Assembly: GCA_025351765.1 (NCBI GenBank) | Contig: JANXVH010000017.1 | Span: forward strand, 1-37,874 | Reading direction: 5' to 3' | DNA from: Pedobacter sp. | GTDB lineage: Bacteria > Bacteroidota > Bacteroidia > Sphingobacteriales > Sphingobacteriaceae | Length of the DNA stretch: 37,874 nt | In this document: piece after piece, positions 15,351 to 24,495 of the stretch | How the letters are laid out: every line of letters starts with the position of its first letter | Numbering within the stretch: position 1 is the first letter of the stretch | Made by a program: the position numbers and the translations under genes | Notes under the pieces: model-generated | What the model saw: only the letters and a program-made list of their open reading frames with translations | Told to the model about the DNA's origin: nothing | Database searches by the model: none

Positions 15351-18152
15351 ATGAGCAAAGAAATAGACAAAGATCCACATAAACATATTATTATAAAAGG
15401 AGCTAGGGTACACAACCTTAAAAACATAGATGTAGCCATTCCAAAAAACAAACTGGTTGTTATTACAGGTATGTCTGGCTCAGGAAAGTCATCCCTTGCA
15501 TTTGATACACTTTATGCGGAAGGTCAGCGTAGGTACGTAGAAAGTCTCTCTTCTTATGCCAGACAGTTCATGGGAAGAATGAATAAGCCCGATGTAGATT
15601 ACATTAAAGGTATTGCTCCTGCAATTGCCATCGAACAAAAAGTAATCACTTCTAACCCACGCTCTACCGTAGGAACCTCTACCGAAGTATATGACTACCT
15701 AAAACTTTTTTTTTCAAGAATAGGTAAAACATACTCTCCAATATCAGGGAATGTTGTAAAAAAAGATACGGCGACCACCGTAGTCGATTTTATTATCAGT
15801 TTAGGTAATGATACTATTGTTACTATTTTTTGTCCTTTGTTTCCTCATAACAACCGCTCAATAAAAGAGGAACTTGCAGTTTTGCTGCAAAAAGGGTTTT
15901 TAAGAATATCTTATCAAGATAAAATCCAAAAAATAGAAAGCATTCTGGAAGATGAATCGTTTATAGATTTTGAACTTCAGGATGAATTTACCGTAAAAAT
16001 ACTTATAGACCGCATTGTAGTAAGCGAGGAGGAAGAAACGCTGGGACGTATGGCCGATTCTGTGCAAACTGCATTTTTTGAAGGTAAGGGTGATTGTTAC
16101 GTGGCTTACGATTCAGAATCGAAGCACTTTTGTGATCGTTTTGAGCTCGATGAAATGCGATTTGAAGAACCAACTCCAAATTTTTTCAGCTTTAACAATC
16201 CTTATGGCGCTTGTAAAAGATGTGAGGGCTATGGCAATGTTATCGGGATTGACGAAGACCTAGTAATCCCTGATAAAAGCAAAAGTGTATTCGATAATGC
16301 GATTGCTCCTTGGCGCGGTGAGAAAATGAAGGAATGGCTAAACAAACTTGTTAAAACTGCATCTAAATTTGATTTTCCAATTCACAGATCGTTTAACGAA
16401 TTAACAGAGCCTGAGCAAATGCTCGTTTGGACTGGCAATAATTATTTCCAAGGTTTAAATGCTTTTTTCAAAGAGCTTGAGGAACAAACCTATAAGATTC
16501 AATATCGGGTTATGCTTTCTAGATATCGCGGAAAAACTATCTGTCCAGATTGCAAAGGTTCAAGGCTTCGAAAGGATGCGTCCTATGTAAAGGTCAATGG
16601 TAAATCTATTATAGATATGGTTCTGATGCCTTTGGAAACTATCCTTAATTTCTTTGATAATCTAGATCTTTCTACTACAGAAGCAAAGATTGCAAAAAGA
16701 CTTTTGGCCGAAATTACCAACCGCATCCTTTATTTAAATAATGTTGGCCTAGGATATCTAACTTTAAATAGGTTGTCAAACACGCTTTCCGGAGGAGAGT
16801 CACAACGCATCAATCTTGCAACTTCGCTTGGGAGTAGTCTCGTTGGATCAATTTATGTTTTAGATGAGCCCAGTATTGGCTTACATCCAAGAGACACAAA
16901 TAAGCTGATCGAAGTGCTCGTTTCACTTAGAAATGTTGGCAATACCGTATTAGTGGTGGAGCATGAGGAAGAGATGATGAGAGCCGCAGATCATATTATT
17001 GATATTGGGCCTATGGCTGGAACACATGGTGGTAATTTGGTTTTTAGCGGAACTTATGATCAGATCATTAAAGATGAAAATAGCCTGACGGGTAAATACT
17101 TATCTGGAATGGAACAGATTGCTGTTCCAGGTAAGAGGCGTAGCTGGAAAGAGTATGTCATGATCAAAGGTGCCAGAGAAAATAACCTAAAAAATATTGA
17201 TGTTAAATTTCCATTAGGTGTATTCACAGTAGTAAGCGGAGTTTCTGGGTCCGGAAAAACGAGTTTGATTAAAAAGATTCTTTATCCGGCTCTTCAAAAG
17301 GCCATAGGTAATTATTCTGGGGAGCAAACCGGTGCATACGATGGTATTTTTGGCAACTATGAATTAGTTAGTCAGGTTGAAATGGTAGATCAAAATCCAA
17401 TTGGCCGTTCTTCCAGATCAAATCCTGTTACTTATGTTAAAGCTTGGGATGACGTTAGGGCGTTATTTTCTGCCTTACCGGCATCAAAAGCGGCGGGATT
17501 AAAACCCGCAGCCTTTTCATTTAACGTGGAGGGGGGTCGATGTGATGTGTGCCAGGGCGAGGGCGAGGTTAAGATAGAGATGCAATTTATGGCTGATATC
17601 TATTTGCCATGTGAAACTTGTTGCGGAAGAAGATTTAAGCAGCAAGTACTTGATATTATTTATCAGGATAAAAATGTTGCCGACATCCTCGATATGACTA
17701 TTGATGAGGCAGTCTCATTCTTCCGTAAGGAGTCAAAGATATTAAATAAATTACAACCATTGGTTGATGTAGGATTGGGATACGTTCATTTGGGTCAATC
17801 TTCAAACACATTGTCTGGTGGTGAAGCACAAAGGATAAAACTTGCCTCTTTTTTAATTAAAGGTAATAGTGCAAATAAGACCCTCTTCATTTTTGACGAG
17901 CCCACTACCGGCCTTCATTTTCATGATATAAAGAGGTTACTTATAGCATTAAATACTTTAATAGAACAAGGAAATACGATTTTGGTAATTGAGCATAATA
18001 TGGATATGATCAAGTCGGCCGACTGGGTGATAGATATTGGTCCGGAAGGTGGTGATAAAGGAGGGAAAGTCATTTTCGAAGGTACTCCAGAAGATTTAGC
18101 TAATACAAAGGAATCTTATACTGCTAAGTTTATAAAGGCACATTTGAAATAA
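15351..18152 (+). CDS. uvrA: Excinuclease ABC subunit A
   Basis: This 933-residue ABC ATPase finds bulky DNA lesions and loads UvrB. It starts at [12 protein letters not shown] (15351). Walker [11 protein letters not shown] is at about 39-48. The first signature [16 protein letters not shown] and Walker [12 protein letters not shown] are followed by the second Walker [11 protein letters not shown], signature [14 protein letters not shown] and [10 protein letters not shown]. The second zinc module is complete (CDVC, 19 residues, CETC). The first zinc module is incomplete: the ACKRCEGYG half is present, but the partner CxxC 24 residues earlier is replaced by a CDRFELD-like stretch. It is otherwise full length; Bacteroidota can carry more than one UvrA, and I cannot tell whether this is the main copy. 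Confidence 0.96.
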   Translation: MSKEIDKDPHKHIIIKGARVHNLKNIDVAIPKNKLVVITGMSGSGKSSLAFDTLYAEGQRRYVESLSSYARQFMGRMNKPDVDYIKGIAPAIAIEQKVITSNPRSTVGTSTEVYDYLKLFFSRIGKTYSPISGNVVKKDTATTVVDFIISLGNDTIVTIFCPLFPHNNRSIKEELAVLLQKGFLRISYQDKIQKIESILEDESFIDFELQDEFTVKILIDRIVVSEEEETLGRMADSVQTAFFEGKGDCYVAYDSESKHFCDRFELDEMRFEEPTPNFFSFNNPYGACKRCEGYGNVIGIDEDLVIPDKSKSVFDNAIAPWRGEKMKEWLNKLVKTASKFDFPIHRSFNELTEPEQMLVWTGNNYFQGLNAFFKELEEQTYKIQYRVMLSRYRGKTICPDCKGSRLRKDASYVKVNGKSIIDMVLMPLETILNFFDNLDLSTTEAKIAKRLLAEITNRILYLNNVGLGYLTLNRLSNTLSGGESQRINLATSLGSSLVGSIYVLDEPSIGLHPRDTNKLIEVLVSLRNVGNTVLVVEHEEEMMRAADHIIDIGPMAGTHGGNLVFSGTYDQIIKDENSLTGKYLSGMEQIAVPGKRRSWKEYVMIKGARENNLKNIDVKFPLGVFTVVSGVSGSGKTSLIKKILYPALQKAIGNYSGEQTGAYDGIFGNYELVSQVEMVDQNPIGRSSRSNPVTYVKAWDDVRALFSALPASKAAGLKPAAFSFNVEGGRCDVCQGEGEVKIEMQFMADIYLPCETCCGRRFKQQVLDIIYQDKNVADILDMTIDEAVSFFRKESKILNKLQPLVDVGLGYVHLGQSSNTLSGGEAQRIKLASFLIKGNSANKTLFIFDEPTTGLHFHDIKRLLIALNTLIEQGNTILVIEHNMDMIKSADWVIDIGPEGGDKGGKVIFEGTPEDLANTKESYTAKFIKAHLK

Positions 18153-18155
18153 TCG

Positions 18156-18163
18156 TATCTTCG
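18156..18163 (+). promoter_or_regulatory. -7-like box at the LysE-type gene
   Basis: TATCTTCG is a one-base variant of TAnnTTTG. It lies just after the uvrA stop and ends 3 bases before the ATG at 18167, implying a leaderless transcript if active. Confidence 0.35.
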
Positions 18164-18166
18164 CAA

Positions 18167-18787
18167 ATGTTATTTTTAACACTCTTCTTAGGCATTGTCT
18201 TAAACTTGGTGGGCTACATACCACCAGGCAATATAAATCTAACGGTTGTTCAGATTACAATTAGCCGTGGTATAAGGCAGGCGTTATATTTTATTATAGC
18301 ATTTGCTTCAGTCGAGGTTTTATTCACTTTCGGTGTGATGCGTTTCGTTCAATGGTTATCGAGCGAAATCAAACTTGGTGATATTATTGACGTCATCATG
18401 ATCCTGATGTTTGGAATACTTGGAGTAATAACCTGGCGCTCTCGGAAGGAAATGCCAAAGACTGATTATTCTAAAAAAGACAGCATTAGATATGGATTAT
18501 TGCTTGGGGTCATCAATCCAATGCAAATCCCCTATTGGCTATTTGTTGGCACTTACCTCATTTCTCATGAATGGATAGATATAGGTTACCTTTCTTTGTC
18601 AATTTTTAGCATTGGATCTGGTATTGGTGCTGCTTTAGCTTTGTATGGTTTTGCTAGATTTGCCCAGTATGTACAGGAAAAATTTGCATTAACAAGCTAC
18701 AAAGTGAATAAGGGGATAGCTTTGCTATTCTTCGCCTTATCGGCATATCACGTCTGTAAAATTGTGTACATACATTTTATCAGATAA
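18167..18787 (+). CDS. LysE/RhtB-family transporter
   Basis: This is a 206-residue inner-membrane protein with about six hydrophobic segments (about 1-22, 36-60, 70-88, 112-135, 138-165, 180-202). The N-terminal IPPGNINLTVVQITISRGIRQAL corresponds to the family signature PGPxxxxxxxxxxxxGxxxAL. Members export amino acids such as lysine or homoserine; the substrate cannot be told here. It begins 14 bases after uvrA and ends against the convergent DUF2157 gene with no bases between. Confidence 0.8.
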   Translation: MLFLTLFLGIVLNLVGYIPPGNINLTVVQITISRGIRQALYFIIAFASVEVLFTFGVMRFVQWLSSEIKLGDIIDVIMILMFGILGVITWRSRKEMPKTDYSKKDSIRYGLLLGVINPMQIPYWLFVGTYLISHEWIDIGYLSLSIFSIGSGIGAALALYGFARFAQYVQEKFALTSYKVNKGIALLFFALSAYHVCKIVYIHFIR

Positions 18788-19825
18788 CTACTTCTTAATA
18801 AACTCCAGATTCCAAATTTTCTCTGCTCTTCGTCCAATAAGCCAGAAAGAAATAGCCAGCACACTAAAAAACACCGCCTTATTCCAACTATCCCAAAAAT
18901 ATTCGAAATACCTGGTATAAAGATTCAAGAATAAGAAGGTAATGCCGAATTCACGCGCGATATCATCCCTATATTTTAAGCCGATAAAAATGCTGGTTAA
19001 TGATACAACTGCCGAAATAATTCCCCAGTAAAATAGACTAAGTTGCTTCACGTTGTACCACTCTTCAAGAGTCCCGAAATTTCCGAAAACAGAAAGCAAC
19101 CACAGTGAAACAAAAAGATATACCATCCCGACAATGTAATTTACCTGAAAAAAAATCACCATTTTTTTGCTTTTGCATATTAGGAATGAAAATGCAGTTA
19201 TAATCAGGCCAAAAAAAACAAACCTCAAAGGATAGTTCATTCCTATGAAATACCAGTTCCATCTGGAAATATATCCAGTTTCTGTTCCAAACCAAGCACC
19301 AAGTGACAGTAAAACAAATACCCAAATTAACCTCGATTGGAAAATATATGCAAGTAATCCGTAAATAAAGACAGATACGAGTATCAATAAGGAGAAATGC
19401 GAACTACCATTATCGATTGTTTTACCAAGGTATGCAATTGAATTTGCAGTAAGCATGACCCCGCTAAACACTATGGCTTCGTTACTAAATACTTGATGAG
19501 ACTTTGTTTTTTTTCGTTTGAAAGCAAAATAATATGCAGAAACAGCTGCGACTGCCGAAAGTAAGCAGATCACCAGGTTAGATGCATCAAAAATAAAACG
19601 CAGATAGTTCAATATCTTATTATCTACCAAAAGCGCACCTAGTGATATTACGCCGCAAGCCATGGCAATCCAAAAGGAGTATTGAGCAAGTCGGCGCCAA
19701 TCAAATGTTTTTATCTCATAGCTGCCTTTAAGCTGTTTAACATTTTCATCTGATAAAAGTTGCTCTTTCTGCCAATGGTTCAGCATTTCATCCAAGAACT
19801 CGCTCTTTTCCTGATCTATTTTCAT
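18788..19825 (-). CDS. DUF2157 membrane protein
   Basis: This 345-residue protein has an N-terminal cytoplasmic helical part (about 1-45, with EMLNHWQKEQLLSDENVKQL), the hallmark opening of DUF2157, followed by about ten transmembrane helices rich in aromatic residues. No catalytic motif is seen and the function of the family is unknown. It lies 82 bases downstream of ribF on the same strand, so it may be the tail of that operon or a separate unit. Its stop abuts the stop of the convergent LysE-type gene. Confidence 0.75.
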   Translation of the reverse strand: MKIDQEKSEFLDEMLNHWQKEQLLSDENVKQLKGSYEIKTFDWRRLAQYSFWIAMACGVISLGALLVDNKILNYLRFIFDASNLVICLLSAVAAVSAYYFAFKRKKTKSHQVFSNEAIVFSGVMLTANSIAYLGKTIDNGSSHFSLLILVSVFIYGLLAYIFQSRLIWVFVLLSLGAWFGTETGYISRWNWYFIGMNYPLRFVFFGLIITAFSFLICKSKKMVIFFQVNYIVGMVYLFVSLWLLSVFGNFGTLEEWYNVKQLSLFYWGIISAVVSLTSIFIGLKYRDDIAREFGITFLFLNLYTRYFEYFWDSWNKAVFFSVLAISFWLIGRRAEKIWNLEFIKK

Positions 19826-19907
19826 TTTGCGCTTATCCTATCATCATCTATATCTACAACAATTTCTAGATGGTTAATCTATTTCAGATGCAATAATAAG
19901 GAGTTTT

Positions 19908-20840
19908 TTACTTGTTTTTAAAGAATTCTATTGTAGCTTCTTTATCCTTGTAAAGTTGCTCTTTTAGTGCTTCCAACCCTGTAAATTTTACGTCATGCCT
20001 TAAGAATTTCAGGAAATTCATTGTAATGGATTGCCCGTAAATTTCCTGGGTAAAGTCGAAAATATTAACTTCTATGTTTCTAGTCATTCCGTTAATTGTC
20101 GGACGCTGGCCGATATAGGCCATACCCTTAAAAGTGTCGTTATTCAGTTCTACAGTAACCGCATAGATACCGTCAGATGGGATCAATTTATAGGTTTCTT
20201 CTACAAATATATTCGCTGTCGGGAAACCAATTGTCCTTCCAATTTTGTCTCCTTTAATTACCCTGCCAGATATAGAAAAATTGTAGCCAAGAAATTCTGC
20301 TGCCAAAGCAACCTTTCCGTTTAATAAGGCATTTCTTATTTTTGTAGAACTCACCGCCACATCATTGATGTCCTGCTCAGCTATCTCCTCAACCTTAAAG
20401 CCATATAAGCCAGCAAATTCCTGTAAGTCTTTCATTCCCCCAAGCCTGTTCTTTCCAAAACGATGGTCGTAGCCCACAATAATGTTTTTAATACCAATCG
20501 TGTCAACTAAGATGTTTTTAATGTATTCTGTAGGGTTCAGATTTGAAAAGTCACGGGTAAATGGAGTGATAATTAAATGATCTACTCCTAAACCTGCAAG
20601 TATTTTTGCCTTTTCAGCAATGGTATTGATCATTTTCAAATTCTGATTTTCAGGATCAATGATCAACCTCGGATGAGGGAAGAAAGTAAGTATTACTGAT
20701 TCACCATCTGTTGCTTTGGCTAGCTCACAAAGTCTTTTAATAATTTTCTGATGTCCGTAATGCACACCATCAAAGGTGCCTATAGTTGCAACCGCATTAT
20801 CTAATTTTTTAAATTCAGAGAAATGATTATATATTTTCAA
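19908..20840 (-). CDS. ribF: Bifunctional riboflavin kinase / FAD synthetase
   Basis: This 310-residue enzyme converts riboflavin to FMN and then FAD. The N-terminal nucleotidyltransferase domain (about 1-180) has IGTFDGVHYGHQKII at about 20-34 and a second motif GYDHRFGKNRLGG. The C-terminal riboflavin kinase domain (about 185-305) has GRVIKGDKIGRTIGFPTANI. Length is typical. It is the last gene of the ftsX-to-ribF operon, 12 bases after yitT, and complements ribBA at the other end of the window. Confidence 0.97.
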   Translation of the reverse strand: MKIYNHFSEFKKLDNAVATIGTFDGVHYGHQKIIKRLCELAKATDGESVILTFFPHPRLIIDPENQNLKMINTIAEKAKILAGLGVDHLIITPFTRDFSNLNPTEYIKNILVDTIGIKNIIVGYDHRFGKNRLGGMKDLQEFAGLYGFKVEEIAEQDINDVAVSSTKIRNALLNGKVALAAEFLGYNFSISGRVIKGDKIGRTIGFPTANIFVEETYKLIPSDGIYAVTVELNNDTFKGMAYIGQRPTINGMTRNIEVNIFDFTQEIYGQSITMNFLKFLRHDVKFTGLEALKEQLYKDKEATIEFFKNK

Positions 20841-20852
20841 AAGAAATCCTAA

Positions 20853-21713
20853 TTAATGTAAAGATTGGCGCTTCACTACACCGCCTTTAATATCAGCAAT
20901 TTGCTGTTGCACCACAAAAGCATCAGGGTCAATCTGTCTGATCTCATTTTGTAATTTACTCATTTCTAACTTAGTAACTACGGTATATAAAATATCAATG
21001 TCTTTTTGGATCCCATATCCACCTTCGCCTTTATAAATGGTAACGCCGCGTTTCATTTGATCTGTGATGATTTTCTTGATGTCGTCACTCTTGTCAGAGA
21101 TGATGGTTACCCCTGTATACTGTTCCAGTCCATTCACCACAAAATCAACCATTTTTGAGGCAGATAAATAGGTTAGAATAGAATACATGGCAGTTACCAA
21201 ATTTAAAAAATAGGCAACAAATCCAAATATTAAAATATTCAATACCAATATGATATTTCCGACAGTCAGGATGCTGTTCCTGCTGATGTACAATGCTAAA
21301 ACCTCTGTGCCGTCTATCACACATCCACCGCGCATAGCCAAACCTATCCCGGCGCCTAAAAAAAAGCCGCCAAAAACTGCTATTAATAATTTATCGCTCG
21401 TTACCGGTTCAAATGGGAGGAGGTGTAATGATACAGCCAGAACTGAAATCGCAATGGCTGTTTTGAATGCAAAGCCTTTACTAATTTGCTTAAATCCCAG
21501 TATGATAAAAGGAATGTTAATGGCCAGGATCAGGTAAGAGAGTTCCAGCCCGGTTAATCTGCTAATTAACAAGGAAATTCCGGTTACGCCTCCATCCACA
21601 AAATTATTGGGCATTAAAAAGCTTTTCAAACCAAAACAAGCGCATACAATTCCGAGACAGACTAACAGAAGTTCCTTAAGATATCTAATGTTTTTTTTTG
21701 CTTGAGCCGACAT
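20853..21713 (-). CDS. YitT-family membrane protein
   Basis: This is a 286-residue protein with five to six membrane helices in the first 200 residues (YitT/DUF161 repeats, including LMPNNFVDGGVTGISLLISR). A cytoplasmic DUF2179 domain spans about 215-280 (VTIISDKSDDIKKIITDQMKRGVTIYKGEGGY). The domain order matches the family. The function is unknown; transport has been proposed for relatives. It starts 7 bases after the truB stop and is part of the same operon. Confidence 0.88.
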   Translation of the reverse strand: MSAQAKKNIRYLKELLLVCLGIVCACFGLKSFLMPNNFVDGGVTGISLLISRLTGLELSYLILAINIPFIILGFKQISKGFAFKTAIAISVLAVSLHLLPFEPVTSDKLLIAVFGGFFLGAGIGLAMRGGCVIDGTEVLALYISRNSILTVGNIILVLNILIFGFVAYFLNLVTAMYSILTYLSASKMVDFVVNGLEQYTGVTIISDKSDDIKKIITDQMKRGVTIYKGEGGYGIQKDIDILYTVVTKLEMSKLQNEIRQIDPDAFVVQQQIADIKGGVVKRQSLH

Positions 21714-21720
21714 AAGTGAT

Positions 21721-22422
21721 TTATTTACTGCGAAGATAAGTAACTACATCGGCTACCTCGTAGGCATCTTTTAACAAAAATTTACCACTACGGGTACGGG
21801 TAAGCTTCGATAAATAAGCTCCGTTATTAAGGCTTTTCCCAAAATCAGATATTAGCGATCGGATGTAAGTGCCTTTACTGCAAACTATTTTAAAATCTAT
21901 TTCAGGTAAATCAATCCTGGTAATTTCAAATTCAGATACGGTTACAAACCGTAACCTAAGCTCTGTTTCTTCGCCACGCCTTGCCTTAACGTAAAGCCTT
22001 TCTCCGCCCACTTTAACGGCAGAATATGCTGGCGGATATTGTTGTATGTCGCCAATGAAAGGAGTAACTGCATTGTAAATGGCTTCTTCAGTAATCCCGT
22101 CTAAAGAGAACTCTTGGTCAACTACAGTTTCCAGATCAAACGATGGGGTAGTAGCTCCCAAAACCATCGTACCGGTATATTCTTTTTCTTCTGCCTGAAA
22201 AGTATCGATCTGTTTTGTCAGTTTGCCTGTACAAAGAATCAACAATCCAGTAGCCAATGGGTCTAATGTGCCTGCGTGACCTACTTTCAACTTTAAAGGT
22301 TTTAAAGAATTTCTAATCTTTCCTACAACATCGAAACTTGTCCAATTGTAAGGTTTATTGATGAGCAACAATTCCCCGTCAGCAAAATTAAAAGTCCTCT
22401 CCTGTATTTTTTCTATACTCAA
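21721..22422 (-). CDS. truB: tRNA pseudouridine-55 synthase
   Basis: This 233-residue enzyme isomerises U55 in the T-loop of tRNAs. The catalytic block GHAGTLDPLATGLL contains the essential aspartate. The openings LLLINKPYNWTSFDVVGKIR and the later YPPAYSAVKVGGERLY and CSKGTYIRSLISDFG motifs are all present. No ATG precedes the conserved region; I use the TTG at 22422 (giving SIEKIQERTF after the initiator). A longer frame reaching 22557 overlaps uppP and has no family-like sequence. The gap to uppP is 25 bases. Confidence 0.94.
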   Translation of the reverse strand: MSIEKIQERTFNFADGELLLINKPYNWTSFDVVGKIRNSLKPLKLKVGHAGTLDPLATGLLILCTGKLTKQIDTFQAEEKEYTGTMVLGATTPSFDLETVVDQEFSLDGITEEAIYNAVTPFIGDIQQYPPAYSAVKVGGERLYVKARRGEETELRLRFVTVSEFEITRIDLPEIDFKIVCSKGTYIRSLISDFGKSLNNGAYLSKLTRTRSGKFLLKDAYEVADVVTYLRSK

Positions 22423-22447
22423 AATGGTGTAGTAAATGGAATTAATA

Positions 22448-23242
22448 CTATATAATTTGCAGGTTATGGCCGCTTTGCAGCAATATGATAATGATGATTC
22501 CTGCAATAATCCTGTACCATCCAAACATCTTAAACCCGTTTTTATTAAGGTAACCAATAAAGCTTTTAATAGCTAGCAATGCTACAATAAACGCAATGAT
22601 ATTCCCAATTGCTAGTAGTTGAATCTGCTCAGATGAAATGGTATGGCCTCCTTTATAAAAGTCCAATAGTTTCTTAGCTGTTGCAGCGAACATGGTCGGC
22701 ACCGCTAAAAAGAACGAAAACTCTGCCGCCACTTTTCTGCTTGCTTTTAAATACATACCACCAACAATGGTTGCTCCAGATCTTGATGTACCTGGTATCA
22801 TAGCCAAGCATTGAAAAAAGCCGATTTTTAAAGCTGTGATGTAAGTAATTTCTTTTTCTTCAAGGATGGTTGGCTTATTAAACCATTTGTCTACAAAGAG
22901 GAGGATAATACCCCCCACAACAAGGGAAATTGCTACAGTAAGCGGACTTTCAAGCAACTTATCAATCCTGTCACTCAATAAAAATCCAAAAATAGCTGCA
23001 GGTATAAAAGCAACAATCAGCTTTAGATAAAAATTAATAGTTTGAAAGAAGCGCTTGAAATATAAAACGATAACAGAAAGAATGGCACCTAACTGGATCG
23101 CAATGGTGAATAATTTCACAAACGGGTCAGTGGCAATACCCATAAAAGACGAAGCAATGATCATATGTCCGGTAGAAGAAACAGGCAAAAACTCCGTTAG
23201 CCCTTCAATTACTGCAAGGATGATAGCTTGAAAATAATTCAT
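22448..23242 (-). CDS. uppP: Undecaprenyl-diphosphatase (BacA type)
   Basis: This 264-residue membrane enzyme regenerates the lipid carrier undecaprenyl phosphate for peptidoglycan and other polymers. The two signature regions are present: [19 protein letters not shown] at about 11-29 and [18 protein letters not shown] at about 150-170, with the catalytic glutamate, histidine and arginine positions visible. About eight membrane helices are present. It follows the DUF3098 gene by 4 bases, within the ftsX operon. Confidence 0.96.
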   Translation of the reverse strand: MNYFQAIILAVIEGLTEFLPVSSTGHMIIASSFMGIATDPFVKLFTIAIQLGAILSVIVLYFKRFFQTINFYLKLIVAFIPAAIFGFLLSDRIDKLLESPLTVAISLVVGGIILLFVDKWFNKPTILEEKEITYITALKIGFFQCLAMIPGTSRSGATIVGGMYLKASRKVAAEFSFFLAVPTMFAATAKKLLDFYKGGHTISSEQIQLLAIGNIIAFIVALLAIKSFIGYLNKNGFKMFGWYRIIAGIIIIILLQSGHNLQII

Positions 23243-23246
23243 GAAA

Positions 23247-23471
23247 CTACTTCTTTAAAATGGCGTAAACTCCGAAACCAAAACCAAACAACACCACCAT
23301 CGGAGCGAGTAAAGTTTTTCTAAAGTCATAGATATCTGTTGTGCCCATCATTAAGATAAAGCCTAAAACAACAATTGCAATGCTGATGAGCAGTAGTTTA
23401 TAATTCTTTCTGTTAAATACCAATTCTGATTTGTTTTCCTGCATTGCAGGAGTTGCTTTTTTTTCTATCAT
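23247..23471 (-). CDS. DUF3098 small membrane protein
   Basis: This 74-residue protein has a polar N-terminus (about 1-25) and two membrane helices (about 26-46 and 53-71) joined by the conserved-looking [13 protein letters not shown] segment. This matches DUF3098, a Bacteroidota family found between ftsX and uppP. Its ATG overlaps the ftsX stop (TAATG), so translation is probably coupled. The function is unknown; position suggests a partner in division or envelope synthesis. Confidence 0.85.
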   Translation of the reverse strand: MIEKKATPAMQENKSELVFNRKNYKLLLISIAIVVLGFILMMGTTDIYDFRKTLLAPMVVLFGFGFGVYAILKK

Positions 23472-24349
23472 TATCTATAAAGGTCGTAAATTTTTAAACG
23501 TAAATAACGGCTAACCGCAAAGGACGTACTGATAGCGGTAATAAAAATACCTACACCTACCAAGCCAAGTAGTACAATTCCGAATTCCGTGTAATTTCTA
23601 AGTATTATAATTTCCGGAATCTCGCGCTGTGCGTAATAAAGTAAGCCAAGTAAAATTAGAATAGCTATAAATGAAGCAATTAAGCCATGTAATGCAGCAA
23701 GAAGGATAAATGGTTTACGGATAAAGTTTCGGGTAGCGCCGACAAGCTGCATGCTCTTAATCAGAAAACGCTGGGAGTAAATGGCAAGTCTAATCGTATT
23801 GTTAATCAAGGCAACAGATATAATTAGCAATATAGCAGCAAACCCAAGAATGATCAGCCCAATGGTATTAATGTTATTATTAACCATGTCGATCAACGAA
23901 CTTTGGTAAATTACTTCCTTAACAACTGGGTTTTTGGATATACTTGCCTTAAGTGCGTCTATTCCTTTAGAATTTGCAAAATCAGCTTTCAAATAAACAT
24001 CAACGGTCGATAATAAGGGGTTGTACCCTAAGAAATTTACAAAATCTTCGCCAAGGTCATTGGTTAGATTTCTGGCCGCCATGTCCTTGTTTACATATTG
24101 TGTATTTTTTATTGCAGGATTGGCGTTTAATTCTTTTTGAAACTGAAGGACGTCAGCTTCTTTTGCACCCTCATCAACTATAATATTAAGGACAATGTTC
24201 TCTTTTACATAGTTTGATAAGTTTTTAGCATGTACCAATATCAACCCGAGCATTCCCAGCATTAGTAAGACTAAGGCGATACTAAATATTGTAGAAATAT
24301 AGATGGTCTTTGTCTTCTTAGAAGCATCACTCACTTCAAATTCTTCCAT
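23471..24349 (-). CDS. ftsX: Cell-division permease FtsX
   Basis: This is a 292-residue inner-membrane protein. A short cytoplasmic N-terminus is followed by a membrane helix (about 17-40), an extracytoplasmic FtsX domain (about 45-165), and three C-terminal helices (about 170-195, 215-240, 260-285). With the ATPase FtsE it controls cell-wall hydrolases at the septum. No ftsE lies beside it, as is usual in Bacteroidota. It is the first gene of the six-gene operon. Confidence 0.93.
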   Translation of the reverse strand: MEEFEVSDASKKTKTIYISTIFSIALVLLMLGMLGLILVHAKNLSNYVKENIVLNIIVDEGAKEADVLQFQKELNANPAIKNTQYVNKDMAARNLTNDLGEDFVNFLGYNPLLSTVDVYLKADFANSKGIDALKASISKNPVVKEVIYQSSLIDMVNNNINTIGLIILGFAAILLIISVALINNTIRLAIYSQRFLIKSMQLVGATRNFIRKPFILLAALHGLIASFIAILILLGLLYYAQREIPEIIILRNYTEFGIVLLGLVGVGIFITAISTSFAVSRYLRLKIYDLYR

Positions 24350-24369
24350 GTATTAGTAAATTATATTTG

Positions 24370-24377
24370 CGAAAATA
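24370..24377 (-). promoter_or_regulatory. -7-like box of the ftsX operon
   Basis: TATTTTCG on the minus strand differs from TAnnTTTG at one base and lies 20 bases before the ftsX ATG. It is the only candidate between ftsX and the divergent CLC gene on this strand. Confidence 0.4.
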
Positions 24378-24481
24378 AAAAATATAAGCAACTAAAGTAA
24401 ATTATATCCTTTTTATCTATCTGCGCTCAATCGTTTTTAACATTATTTAACGCTATAAATTTAACATTCAGGCATAAATTC

Positions 24482-24489
24482 TATATTTG
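24482..24489 (+). promoter_or_regulatory. -7 box of the CLC gene
   Basis: TATATTTG fits TAnnTTTG exactly. It contains the alternative TTG start (24487-24489) and ends 6 bases before the ATG at 24496, so the ATG is the likelier start and the mRNA would have almost no leader. Confidence 0.5.
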
Positions 24490-24495
24490 AAACAG

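Noticed and set aside
22423..22557. N-terminal extension of truB
   Set aside because: It overlaps the end of uppP and has no TruB similarity; a TTG start at 22422 fits better.
24350..24495. Fluoride riboswitch before the CLC gene
   Set aside because: The conserved GC-rich pseudoknot elements of the crcB motif are not seen; the region is almost all AT.
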